A stretch of DNA of 64,000 nt, from contig OX465103.1 of the NCBI GenBank assembly GCA_949987565.1, positions 8,203,347-8,267,346 of the forward strand, read 5' to 3'. Each line of letters opens with the position of its first letter. The first letter of the stretch is position 1. Shown in pieces: positions 42,441 through 54,119 of the stretch. This stretch comes from Luidia sarsii. Taxonomy: Eukaryota > Echinodermata > Asteroidea > Paxillosida > Luidiidae. The notes below the pieces were generated by a model. That model saw only the letters and a list, made by a program, of their open reading frames with translations, did no database searches and was not told where the DNA came from. The translations under genes were made by a program, and so were the position numbers.

Positions 42441-43069
42441 TATACATAGATCAATTGACTCTTATCGAATCTGGTGTTCCTCCTGGCAACCTTTTGGTGA
42501 TTATATCCCGCACTCTCTCGGAGCTGAAGAAAGCGGGCAATGTAACTAGAAGCGTGTCAGTAACTAGTTTTAATTTGCATTGATTATGATGCATCGATGC
42601 CCATGGGAAAATCGCTGTAAGAATAGCTGCGTGTTCAGAAGAATAGACCTACATACTTAGCACAGGCACATTGCAACTCACTTATACCCCGGGATGATAC
42701 ATGTATTATCAGCTTCCATAGGCTACAGTGCAAAAATTGTACCCACTACCAGTGTTAGAGTCGAGTACTCGTACTCGTTCTCGGGAACAACTCGAGAACC
42801 AATTGGCCTAAGTGCATGTACGGTAAACCCATACCCGATCGTGAAGGGAGGGCAGGCCTACACCTTTTGCAAAGTGCCCAGTTTCCGGACATTCCAAATT
42901 TGAGAAATAGTACTTGGGCCTACTCATCGGGGAGTACATGCCTTGATATTTTAGCGTTAGCCCTGCTGCAGTAGTTTGCGAAGCACACAGTGGATTCAGC
43001 TTTTTTCAATCTAAGTCATATGCATACAAAATAAAGTCAAAAACTGTTGCTGCATGTGAGTGAAAGCGG

Positions 43070-43290
43070 GGGCTTGATCCCTGGAGATATACCGTAGGCA
43101 GTTAATAGTTAAATGCATCTGACTGGCGCCCCCACCCCGGCAAAGACTAGTTGACCAAGGCATGTGTACCATAAGGGCTAGATAGCTCAGGTAGATTAGG
43201 TGGTAAGAACATGGGTGCGTTAAAGCAGAGGTCTCGGGTTCAAGTCCCGATCCAGTCAAAATTTCTTTGCCACTTTTTCAAAAATGGAAT
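43070..43290 (+). repeat. composite repeat B, best tRNA-like copy
   Basis: GATCCCTGGAGATATACCGT, CTGACTGGCGCCCCCACCCC, then AGGGCTAGATAGCTCAGG and TCGGGTTCAAGTCCCGATCC (B box). The tRNA-like part lies about 110 bp inside the repeat. Confidence 0.75.
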
Positions 43291-43479
43291 AAAATAAAAA
43301 TAACCTTCCCAGTAAATTTTCCTTTATTTGTTTGACACTACATTGAGCATTTGTTTCTATAAGCTTAGGCAATATTTTGAAATTTGGATACCGGTATTGG
43401 GTACCCGAATTTTGAAATCGCCGGCTACCTGGCTAGTCGCAATTCAATGAACATTAGGCCTATAAGAACGAGAAGTTAA

Positions 43480-44275
43480 TACACAAATTGTTGCAAACTG
43501 CTCACTGACTAAAATGACCTGCAATACAATGAATCGAAACGTCAGGCCCTCTAAGGCCCTCCGTCAGGCCCTCCTGAAACGTCAGGCCCTCTAAGGCCCT
43601 TCGTCAGGCCCTCCTGAAACGTCAGGCCCTCTAAGGCCCTTCGTCAGGCCCTCCTGAAACGTCAGGCCCTCTAAGGCCCTTCGTCAGGCCCTCCTGAAAC
43701 GTCAGGCCCTCTAAGGCCCTTCGTCAGGCCCTCCTGAAACGTCAGGCCCTCTAAGGCCCTCCGTCAGGCCCTCCTGAAACGTCAGGCCCTCTAAGGCCCT
43801 TCGTCAGGCCCTCCTGAAACGTCAGGCCCTCTAAGGCCCTTCGTCAGGCCCTCCTGAAACGTCAGGCCCTCCTGAAACGTCAGGCCCTCTAAGGCCCTTC
43901 GTCATGCCCTCCTGAAACGTCAGGCCCTCTAAGGCCCTTCGTCAGGCCCTCCTGAAACGTCAGGCCCTCTAAGGCCCTTCGTCAGGCCCTCCTGAAACGT
44001 CAGGCCCTCTAAGGCCCTCCGTCAGGCCCTCCTGAAACGTCAGGCCCTCTAAGGCCCTTCGTCAGGCCCTCCTGAAACGTCAGGCCCTCTAAGGCCCTTC
44101 GTCAGGCCCTCCTGAAACGTCAGGCCCTCTAAGGCCCTTCGTCATGCCCTCCTGAAACGTCAGGCCCTCTAAGGCCCTTCGTCAGGCCCTCCTGAAACGT
44201 CAGGCCCTCCTCCCAGGACCTTAGAGAAAGGTCCTGCTATATAATCGAAACGTCAGGCCCTCTAACTTTTGAGAA
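43480..44275 (+). repeat. 40-bp minisatellite inside repeat C, about 17 units
   Basis: The unit is GAAACGTCAGGCCCTCTAAG followed by GCCCTTCGTCAGGCCCTCCT. Variants (CCGTCAGG, TCGTCATG) recur in a pattern, and one unit near 43860 is half length. Flanks (AACTGCTCACTGACTAAAAT before; ATCGAAACGTCAGGCCCTCT after) show that the array grew within repeat C. Confidence 0.95.
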
Positions 44276-44279
44276 ATAA

Positions 44280-45835
44280 TTCATAAGAACACGTACCGTA
44301 CATGTACATCTATGTAACGCGTACACAATGCGTGTCAAACTCAAGGGGCGCGTTACTGCTGTTGTTATACGTCTTGTGATCATGATGTTTGTTGGGTATT
44401 TCCCGGTATTTCGAGTGTTTGTTTGTGATGTTCAGGGTGTTTTCCGGTGTTTTCCAGCAGTGTTTCGGTGTTGTCCGTGTTACTGTGAATTTCAATTCTC
44501 CTGACATATTTATATACCCGTGGGAGTCGTCACTATTTGCTCTCATATACAGTACGCTGCCGCGGGTATTTTGCCGCTGTGCCACAAACGAGTTACATTT
44601 TCTCTCTCTCTCTCTCAAAAAAAAAATCCCGTTTGTTTGTTTGTTGGCATTTCACTCGTTTCATGAATGTGCAAAATAATCGCGCTGACGATCCTGACTG
44701 TGTTGACAGATGCCGTGGGTCTAAAAGTGAACTAAATCTCGTGTGTGCCTTGGGAATTTGAGTTCCTCTCTCAAATCTATTCATTTATAAAAGTGTTAGG
44801 CCTATTAATAATTATAGAGTTTGGAGCCAGACAGCTTTGAAGGAGATTTGAGGAACCTGATGGCAGTAAGACTGCCTCCTTTGGTGTTTGTATATGATAT
44901 ACTTATCTCAGAGGACAACACGGCCACTGGAATGATATGCGCATAGTTGTTCCAATTTGTATTGCCAAGTACGTTGCCTTTCGACCGTAGGCCCTATCAA
45001 GCCGTGGCTAGATCGAGTTACCGATTCTTTCCAATTAGTAGATAGTGGGGACTTTCATCCACCACCTCTAAGCTCGAATATGTTGTGGGATTTTTTTTCA
45101 CTGAATCGTAGTTTATTGAAATGACCCTGTATACTGTTTAGCGAAAGACCAGCTACATACTATTTTCTACCCAACCCCCCTGAAAGAGCTTGGAATAAAT
45201 CCCGAATAAATGGCCAGACAAGAGTTGCGATCATTGGATATGCCTAGATATTCTTAATTTCGGTTCCACCACATGCCTTGACATGCCTTGACGTCCCACC
45301 ACATGCTTTGAACCGATGGTAAACGTTAATGATACAAACCATTAAAAGGGTACGAAAAGCAGTCTACCAAAATAGGCCTACTGATTACCTCTATACTAAC
45401 ACACCCGGGGTACATATTATTGCCAAGATAAAACCACCATCTAGAATTGCGGATTATACGCATCCACCCCAGGATTTCGGAGTCCGTCAAGTGATAATCC
45501 CGGTCCTTCTTTTCAGGGCGTTGCTTCGTTTACAGCTGTATGTAGATCCTCCGTTCAGTTTGGGTTGCCATGGATAACCGGATCCTGACTGTGACGGAGT
45601 CGGGAGATATCTTGGTTTCAGACATCTTCGATCGTCTATTGTAGGAGCTTCTGGAGTCTGCAAAACAAGTACCTTTGCATTTTTTGGAATCACAGATTGT
45701 GATGAAGAAAAAAAATGTTGGGTAAACCTATAGTGAGCTGTCATTTTCAATTCACGCTAGTTGTATACAGTTATTATATTCCAAAGAAATCTCTCAAAAT
45801 ATTACAGGTCAATCTTAAAAACTATATTATCCTGT
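44280..45835. other. unassigned sequence
   Basis: GTGTTTTCCGG-type short local repeats near 44400, a TC run near 44605, and no recognisable exon. Confidence 0.3.
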
Positions 45836-45841
45836 AAAATT

Positions 45842-45982
45842 CAATGAGGGTTTGCCCTGCTCGACGTAATAAGCATTTAGTGCTCAATGCTTTGCCCTAT
45901 AAACACATAATGAAAATATTTCAGGCAGCTCGGGCGGGATTTGAACCCGCGACTCCCACTTTCTAGTGCAGACGTCTTAACC
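45842..45982 (-). repeat. SINE family A copy
   Basis: CAATGAGGGTTTGCCCTGCT to GGGATTTGAACCCGCGACTC and TTCTAGTGCAGACGTCTTAA; the last bases of the head are cut. Confidence 0.8.
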
Positions 45983-46479
45983 AGATACGTCTTAATCAAC
46001 ACAGGGTTCGTCTATTGCTATATACTCGATCCTGAGGAATAACTAACGCTCAGGCCATATGGGGTGGGGACTTATCACAGGATTGCCCTATGGCGAGTCA
46101 TGCGACTTGGTCTAAAGATAACCCGCAACGCCCCCATGCCGGCATTTTGATCGGCACTCGATTTCAATATTCACAAAGAGGATTGTATTATAATGGACCG
46201 ACCTTTACGATAATTCATTCGCTATATAGACAGCTATATAGTAATGAATATGAGGAACGATTCTAATGTCTGAGAGGTATGCAGATAGATGCCCATGAGC
46301 TTCAGACGCACGACTACAAACCTGTCCTACCTGTCCTGGCTTTCCTGTCTTGAGATCGGGCTCTTTCAATTAGACCGAATGGTCTCCAGATATAGGCGCC
46401 TTGAATGCTGTATTATGTTAGTTTCGCACAACACAATGAAAGCACCTCAGATCAAGCTACGTCCCATATATAGCTTTAG

Positions 46480-46950
46480 ATCTTGAGGGTTCTCCTTAGG
46501 ATCCTTGCTGTTCCTATAGTAGGGCCGCTTCCTGGAGTAGCCTAACCGACCTTTTGCCGATGACTCGACACGGTCAAGGTGCTTTTCTAATTCCTTTGGA
46601 ATGGTACCTAAGGCGCCCACTACCAAATGGACAACCGTAACCTATAGACACCCTACAACCTACGCAGTTCCCTCGCCAAGTCCTGCATGGTATTTCCCGA
46701 TCTCCTCCTTCTCCTTCGCCTCAACTCTGCTGTCTTCCCGGCGCAGCAATGTCAATTATTTATTGACACGCGCCTTCTCCCCTTTGTCGAGGGCGCCAAT
46801 ATCCGGTGGCCTGTGTTCTTTCCTTCCTCCATGGATCTACATGGTCTGTCTGGATATCGAAGTCCCATGCAGAGGATCTTCACTCGCTCATTCTATTCTA
46901 CCCTCTCAGGATTATGTTGGCACCATTTCGAAAACCACTCTTCCTACATA
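46480..46950 (-). mobile_element. decayed LINE reverse-transcriptase tail
   Basis: On the minus strand, shifted frames read DSRVEAKEKEEIGKYH, DLARELRRL, then VVHLVVGALGTIPKELEKHL. This matches the DTRV-EKE-EKI-KYQDL-RELxRLW...VIPVVVGALGxxPK tail seen after many invertebrate retrotransposon polymerases. Several frameshifts and stops show it is dead. Confidence 0.75.
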
Positions 46951-46989
46951 AGTCCCAATATCAAAATCATAAATATTATAATTATTATT

Positions 46990-47890
46990 ATGCTGCTTTT
47001 GTTGTTCTATGGTATGGATGTCATGTACTCTGACTCCATTTTTCAACGAAATGAAAATATTCTCCACAAAAACACCCACGGAAAACATCGTATTTATTAT
47101 TATTATTATCTCTTTGGTGATTCCGACTTCGACACCGGTCCTTTTGATTTCCACAATGCTTTCTGATGGCACCGCTCATCGTGCAGTATAGATCATTGCG
47201 CGACTGTGCAGGAAATTATTATTTTGGCTTGAAATTCTCCATAATGCATCACTCATTGCGGACGTGTGAGCAATCACAGGGAGACTGGTCAGGCATTTAT
47301 TTGCTATTTGATTTGATTCTGAATTTAACTAAATTAAAGCCTTCTTTATACAGCTTTCTATCTTGAGATTATTTACATTTCGTTGACAAATGGCGTAAAG
47401 GTATACATTGGTATAAAACAACACTTTGTGTAGGCCTACATACCCTTCGTACGGCTGAATACAAAGTATTAAGTGATCTGTGTGCGAAAATCTGGGTACG
47501 AACTACGAAGTGACTTAGGTACGAAATGACCTGTTACCATTAGCGTTTATCACAAGCTGTAACGAATTACATAAGACATTTGCGACTATCAGCTTGAGTA
47601 GCTCCACCGGAGTGTTTACGGTACGTTCACGTTGCAAATGAACTGCCAACCAACGCACCAATGTGCATAGCCTCTTCCTCACACGAATGACCAGACAACT
47701 TGATAAGTACATGTATACAAAATCACACCCCGACTCGGCCGCCTCTGCAGTGAAGTAACATATCCATAAATCAATTTATTATTGTCATCGTATACTTGCG
47801 CCATCAAATCAAATCATACCATTCTTCGAAATGTACACCCTATACGCAGCTTATGATTTACTGTCTTAAATACTGAGCATTAGTTTTTCT
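46990..47890. other. unassigned AT-rich sequence
   Basis: Short ATT runs near 46975 and 47095; no exon or known repeat recognised. Confidence 0.3.
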
Positions 47891-48076
47891 ACGTAACACA
47901 TGCAGAGCTCGGAAGGGAAGGGGAAGGGGAAGGGAAGAAGGGAGAAAAGCCAAACATCTGTCGTACCGATTGTCTGTTCCGCGGTTTCAGCTTACCTGAC
48001 CAATTTTGTCGAAACATTTTTGGAAGAGAAACTCAAAGTATTTTTTGATTTGGTTTGGATTATAATTTCTTGGGCT

Positions 48077-48512
48077 AGATATTGTTAGATTGGATTGGGT
48101 TGGTTTGGGATGGGTTGGGTTGAGTTGGGTTGGTTGGGTTGGGATGGGTTGTGGTGGGTTGGGTTGGGCTGGGCTGAGCTGGGTTGGGCTGAGCTGGGTT
48201 GGGTTGGGTTGGGTTGGTTGGGTTGGGTTGGGTTGGGTTGGATTGAATTGGATTGGGTTGGATTGGGTTGGGTTTGATTGGGTTTTATTGGGTGATGGGT
48301 TGGATTGGGTTGGGTTGCTTTGGGTTGAGTTGGGTTGGGTTGGGTTAGGTTGGGTTGGGTGGGGTTGGGTTGAGTTGGTTGGGGTTGGGTTGAGTTGTGG
48401 TGGGTTGGGTCGGGCTACGTTGGGCTGGGCTGGGCTGGGCTGGGTTAGGTTGGGTAGGGTTGGCATGGGTTGGATTAGGTTGGGTTGGGTTGGGTTGGGT
48501 TGGGTTAGGTAA
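48077..48512 (+). repeat. TTGGG pentanucleotide array
   Basis: About 430 bp of GGGTT units with frequent variants (GGGCT, GGATT, GGGTTGAGTT). The G-rich strand is plus. It is not the TTAGGG telomere unit. All plus frames read Trp/Gly/Leu-rich and minus frames Pro/Asn/Thr-rich; not coding. A GGAAGG run lies just before (47915-47940). Confidence 0.95.
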
Positions 48513-48519
48513 GCCCGGG

Positions 48520-51130
48520 GTGAATCGGGGTTGGTTGCATTGGTTGCATTAGATTTGGGTGGGTTGGAAAGGGCCTATGCTTGGGGTGGGTGAGCTTTGG
48601 CTGGTCTTATCAGCTTCGTTTGTTTGGTTTGTTTCAGTTTGATTCAGTTCTGCTTGCCTTAAATTTAATTCGATTCAATTTGGTATAGTTTGGTTCAATA
48701 CGTTTTTGGATAGTTTGGTTTGGTTCGGTCGATGACGTTTTACTCTATAAAATAAAGTGAAGTAGCAAACAAAATAGTAAAACATGGGTATTTAGGAATA
48801 TTAGGATATTGCAATAATATACAAAATTCACAAAACCTTTAAACAAAACATAAGTATTTCCAATGAACACAATAAGGAATGCATTTATGCTAATCTACAA
48901 ATCATACTATAACACAGTCAGGTTTTTTTCACGTCGAAGACATGGTCTATATACTGAGTCTGCCATCCATTTTGGGGTCATAACATCGTTATGAAATGCA
49001 AGGAGTTGGGATCGACCGACAGTATTTCTACTTATAGAAGATATGCACTTTTGTGTCCAATGTAGTACTGTAGTTAGTTCATGATAAAGCACGTATGAAT
49101 ACAAAGCAGACTGAAGATTTCTCTGGAAAGGGAATCGGAAAAGGTTTGCCAAACAGCCTAATATCAGCAACGTGCAATTGGACATTTGGTTTGTCTGCCA
49201 AGTGCGATTGATATGGCTACAATTAAGCCAAAGATAAAAATGATTTGAGAGTCGGGGTGGTTAGAGCTTATACTAAAGTGCCTCTACATCTGTTTGAAGC
49301 TTAACGAGGCAACATCCCCCCGAAAATGATCAGAAAAACCAGGTTTTGGCCTAGTCTTATACGTTTTTTTTCAGATGTTGGTACGATTGAGTGAAAAAAA
49401 TGGAAGTGATTTTTTGTTTAATATAATTTTCACTTTCTTACGGTAAGAAGTCGAGGATGGATACATGATACATACGATTGTAACTTGTCGGCTGTTTTCT
49501 ACGTCCGCGAATTGGGGCTGTATGCAGAAAATGAGACGCACTAGCCTATATAATCATTTACAATCTATACGGACTAGTACACTGGAATGCTTAAAATATG
49601 TGGCTTTGAAACTTCGGTCCTATTATTGTGCACAGAGCATAACATGATTTCTTCTTCCATTGCTAGGATCCTGAAATGATTTAGAGCAAATAGCAATTAC
49701 ATGCACACTATTCACCCGAGGATTCGTCCTATACCACTGGGATCATTTACTTGGGCTCTTAAACCTGCTCCCCGTGAATACACAGTGAAGGTAAATATCA
49801 AGTGATGTCAGTGTCCTTGTTGCTTTGCTCGTGACAAAGTCGAGGCCCAGTTAACTGCATGCCGCAATTTCAGAATGATGCTTCTGATGCAATTACGATG
49901 CCTGGCTGCATAAACACCATATTCGCCTTCGATTGAACGCTGACGGTAAACAGGAACTGCAATGGACATGACGCTAAAACGGTTTAAACGGTTGATCTCA
50001 TGATCTCACAACGGTTGATAATAAGTGGCGAGCCAAGAGACACCTATGGAGTAAAGGTAAGTTATAAGAATGATCGAACTAAAAGCGCTACAGCACTACT
50101 AGGCTAGCGAAGTCCTGTCCATAGTCGTTGGCTCCAGTGAGCTGTGCAATGAGCTCCTTACATTGCGTGACCAGTGAGTGCATTTGGATCTCCGTTCCTG
50201 GTGCCTATATATGAAACCAGGCTTGCCGAGTGATGCGTGCTATTCCGGCACGAGACACGACGCCAATACAGCCAGTGATTTGTGAACTGAACCAACCAGT
50301 GCCGAGTACCGACAGGACGTGAGCCGTGCTTTAAAGCCCCTGGATCACTCACACAATAATAGGTTGTATGGATTAGACGTCGTCAAAGAGAAACTTGGTT
50401 CGGTATTTTGGTCCATTCAGTAGACGAAAGCAACAGCAAAGCTTTGACATATACCTTTCATCGTGTTGATCATGTCAGTAAAATAGAGCTCGTGGTGTGT
50501 TGACGCTCAGGTGTAGGGTATGCACCGCATCTTTGTAAACAGGGCGAATCGGTCGTTATGCGTCATGGAAATCCACATTTTGCGTGGACCTTGTACTTAC
50601 CCGTAAAACCCTATTCTTGTTTTCATTTATACAGTCACTTTTCAAGCAACACTTGATAGTCGAGTTAATCACACCGCAGAGACTTTGAGGGCAATCTTGA
50701 GTTATCCGGAGTATGGTCGTTGTTGTGGTTACTGACATCACTCGCACCATCGTCTTCTTCTTCTCATTGGTTTCTTGGCGGTCCCGGGTAGCTGTCCTTA
50801 TTAAGGAATGACGTCATGACGACGCCGAGGTATTGTCAACTGTCGCACGTCGCAGTCTATGTGATGTCTGTCTGCAGACTGTCGTATTTGTGACATCACG
50901 ATACACAGTTCGTCGTGAGATCTCAAGCAGCGGCAACTAACAGCGATGACGTAGTATTCACTATAGCGGACAGAGGTAAGAGATGCGTGGGTCTATCGCA
51001 AACAAACAAAAACACCGCCGAGCTGTAACGCGTTACTGTCAGTCACATTAGTGTCACTCCATATCGGGTTGATTCCTTGTTGGCCCTTCCGGGTCAGGGG
51101 GGATCACGGGTAGCCGGGAAGCGTGTCACT
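48520..51130. other. unassigned sequence 3' of the prokineticin-like exon
   Basis: Decaying GTTTGGTT-like sequence to 48730, then AT-rich DNA. Frames at 48907-49185 and 50158-50352 carry no recognised motif. Confidence 0.3.
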
Positions 51131-51140
51131 GGTCCCCCGC

Positions 51141-51380
51141 TTACACACAGGTGCCCCTACTGACGAACGACGAACTGGAGTCGGATATACAGTGGAGGCC
51201 GGCTTCGCAGGGGCAGTGAATGCCAAGTCTCTCCCCGCTCCACATGTGAGGCCGGCTGTAGGTGTTGCACACGTTGCCCACTTTGCTCAAGGGCTGACAG
51301 AAGCGGATGGAGCTCTGTGGTAGAGATGCGCAGCACGACGCCCGGTTGCGTCCCACGCAGTCCAAGTCGGTGTCGCACAC
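51141..51380 (-). CDS. prokineticin-like cysteine-rich domain, terminal exon
   Basis: The minus-strand exon begins after acceptor CTACCATGCAG and runs 79 codons to TAA. It contains ten cysteines in the prokineticin order: VCDTDLDC, ASCC, IRFCQP, GNVC, HCPCEAGLHC, GTC. Prokineticins and astakines are small secreted ligands with a colipase-like fold (five disulfides); the C-terminal Dickkopf domain is a relative. The exon enters in phase 0, so a signal-peptide exon is expected at higher coordinates. None was recognised between 51.4 and 64 kb. It lacks the AVITGA start of vertebrate prokineticins, so receptor activity of that type is not implied. Confidence 0.72.
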   Translation of the reverse strand: MCDTDLDCVGRNRASCCASLPQSSIRFCQPLSKVGNVCNTYSRPHMWSGERLGIHCPCEAGLHCISDSSSSFVSRGTCV

Positions 51381-51571
51381 CTGCATGGTAGAACAAACAA
51401 CACACACAGCCAAAATTACCTTTACACCAAATAGCCAAAACTTAGCGAACTCAAGTTCCTATAGTTTGCATTGACACCATAACCATCCCAATCTGAATCT
51501 AATTCTCGAGATATGAAATGTCTGCTCATGAGTCTATAGACCTACATCATTAACCATACAAATGACGCACC

Positions 51572-51802
51572 GAGTGGAAGGTTTGCAGTGACAGCAAGTA
51601 GCTCTTCTCTTTTAAGAAGGAGTGTGGCTCTGAAAAGAGCCGGTAACGCAACGTTTCGGGTAGTGTGTACTCTGCTCGTCGCCAGGAGACTGACGACGGG
51701 CAGAGTACACACTGCCCGAAACGTTGAGTTACCGGCTCTTTTCAAAGCCACACTCCTTCTTGAAAGAGAAGAGCTATGGTGTCACTGCAAACCTTCCACT
51801 TA
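51572..51802. mobile_element. hairpin MITE H, full copy near the prokineticin-like exon
   Basis: GGAAGGTTTGCAGTGACAGC and GTCACTGCAAACCTTCC arms; inside, CTCTTTTAAGAAGGAGTGTG and its inverse, and a central ACTCTGCTCGTCGCC palindrome. The two halves differ at few positions. Confidence 0.85.
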
Positions 51803-52085
51803 GCACATGGACAAGCATGGACAAACCAACCATGAACAAAGAACAGAACGATCAGACAAAGCACCGCTGAATGCATGAATCGCATAAATAACGACTAGTA
51901 GCGTAGCAGGTATGATATATACAGAACCATTTTTCACTTGGTACCAAATGCAGTTTAATTCATCACTTAGCATATATATAAGGCCTTTTTTGCGCTGCAA
52001 CATTTTTCCGGGAAAAAGAGAAGAGTCTTTTCACATTACAGTTGCTGACCTCGGGAACTTCCCGGGGCCGGGAGATACCCCAGGG

Positions 52086-52297
52086 ATAGGCCTTTCTTAA
52101 CAAAACATGCAAATTGTATACATCGAACTGAAAGCGAGGCTATGGGCGCCAGATTTCCAAGATTAATTTGTTGATCCCCGCTGCTTTTCTATATTTTCTT
52201 AACATCTTCCTCAACGAAACCGAACGTTATCTTAGGAACAACGGTAAGGTCCCTTGAATTTACCGCCATCTTGGAAATCTAGCGTTCATAGCCTCGT
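52086..52297. mobile_element. MITE I, partial copy
   Basis: Starts ATAGGCCTTTCTTAA; inner arms CGAGGCTATGGGCGCCAGAT and ATCTAGCGTTCATAGCCTCG. The outer right end is lost. Confidence 0.65.
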
Positions 52298-52842
52298 TGG
52301 CTGACTCGGGCATTGCTGTAGCCGAATGGTACCGGAGGTCGAGCGTGCTGGTTTTGTGGGGCGTCGTGATTACCAGAGGAACGATCAGTAGCTTGAACCG
52401 ACAGAGCAAAATACCGCGAGTGTGAAAATGGATGCTGGTGAATCTTCAGTGGGGTTATACATTTTGTAATTCCATCCCGGGGAGTGGCGGTATGGTGTGA
52501 ACACGCCCCGTGATTTACTAACCGCGGCACTGAAAACGTTGGAATGTTTCAGTGTCGCGTGTCACTCACTGTCGCCAACGTGAGGGAGTACACTACCTAG
52601 CTCTTAATCGACCGGAAAGAGGAGGTATTTTCGGCCCAGAGCTGGCCTGGCTCCCGCTGAAAATGGGGGGGGGAGAACGACGACTAGATTGGACCAGCTG
52701 CCTCTGTACATTTGCCCATGGTCCTATACGGGGTACAGGCCTACGCTTGTATGCCGAGGCAAAACACACAGACCAAGAATGCAAGCAGGACGCAAAAAGG
52801 GAGCAATGTTCAACTGTGGTTTTGCTGGTGCTCTGTCATCGT

Positions 52843-53200
52843 TAAAGGCAGTACAACATTGGGAAGATCGAGAAACAGACATGTTAACAGATTTTCATGA
52901 AACTTATACAGTTTAAAGATGGTTATAGTAGAAACCTCGCACTGAAATATTTCCGCCTAAAATGTTGTATTTTGGGACATAGGAGTCCAAGAAATCGTTT
53001 ACGTCTCACCGAGACGTAAACTATTTTTCGGAACTGTACGTCGTTGAATGCTGTATTTTCGCGAAACAAATGAAGCGGTTTTCACGATTTTCTCGAGACT
53101 CGGTTGGCGGATTGAGCTGAAATGTTCACAGGTGTGCTATTTCATGCATACGTTGGACCAGACAACGTATGGATGCTAATCATTGACCTAGACCAATGTT
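52843..53200 (+). mobile_element. TTAA-flanked MITE family 1 copy
   Basis: TTAAAGGCAGTACAACATTG, GTTTACGTCTCACCGAGACG and GACCAATGTTGTGAA; the edges are partly degraded. Confidence 0.65.
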
Positions 53201-53204
53201 GTGA

Positions 53205-53531
53205 AAACATGTCCACAGATATCCCTCTAATTTACACAGCTTGTAGATTGTCATGGTAGAATCCTTATGTTGAAATCTTACGGTCTGGGATCTGTACCTC
53301 TCATGAAATCTTTACTCAAACATCGACAACTATTGTTTATTACTGGCGAGTAATAAACTATTTATTACAACGGTGCGAAAACCGTGACGGTTTTTGCCTT
53401 TTCCTACTTTCTCAGATTACCATTTGAGCTAAAACATTCGCAGGATTTTTTTTCGTTAATGTTTAATGGTTAAACACACAAAACTGTGGCAATCTTTCGA
53501 CCTTTACCGATGTTGTATGGGGGCCTTTAAT
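53205..53531 (-). mobile_element. TTAA MITE family 1, subfamily 2 copy
   Basis: GACCTTTACCGATGTTGTAT and GGGGGCCTTTAA at the right end; interior GTTTATTACTGGCGAGTAAT. It directly follows the subfamily 1 copy. Confidence 0.6.
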
Positions 53532-53964
53532 ACAGCATGCTTCAGAATGTAGGTCGTTACATTGCTTTTTACAATTATCTGCAGAGTCCGATATTTGAGT
53601 GAATCATAGGTCCAGCAACAAGTGGTCTCCCATTGTAGAACATTGTTACGAGAAAAAAAAACAAGTAACAGTTGGATGTGATCATGTAACCGGTTGGTGT
53701 TTGAACTGAACGTACAAGAATATAGCTTTGTGCATAATGCTGATGGGCAATATCAAACCTCTGTTCGGAATAACGAACCCCAAAAAGGAAAGGTATACTG
53801 GCATTCTGGGATGAGATTGACGTATCCATGCCTGGTGCTGAGGTCCAGCTGAATATGAAACTCTTCCGCTCCCAGAGAAACCTCTACATTGCTGGCTTTG
53901 CCCTTTTCCTCTGGCTGTAAGTTCACCAACGGTCTCCTTTTCCGAAAATTCTTCTGACCTGTCA

Positions 53965-54115
53965 TATATAAATCTCAAATGTTCGAGGGTCTGGCGTTTT
54001 GATCCTAGCAGGACCTTTCTCAAAGGTCCTGCTAGGATTGAAACATCAGGCCCTCTATCAATTTAGTCAGTGAGCAGTTTGCAACAGTTTGTGTATTAAC
54101 CTCGTGTTCTTATAG
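53965..54115. repeat. repeat C terminal pieces in inverted arrangement
   Basis: TTTGATCCTAGCAGGACCTT followed by AAGGTCCTGCTAGGATTGAA forms a hairpin; CAGTGAGCAGTTTGCAACAG follows. Confidence 0.6.
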
Positions 54116-54119
54116 GCCT

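Noticed and set aside
43534..44213. CRISPR-like array
   Set aside because: The 40-bp units are contiguous with no unique spacers, and the genome is clearly animal.
48077..48512. internal telomere repeat
   Set aside because: The unit is TTGGG, not TTAGGG, and variants are frequent.
47987..48512. 159-codon Pro/Asn/Thr minus frame and 140-codon Trp/Gly plus frame
   Set aside because: Translations of the TTGGG array.
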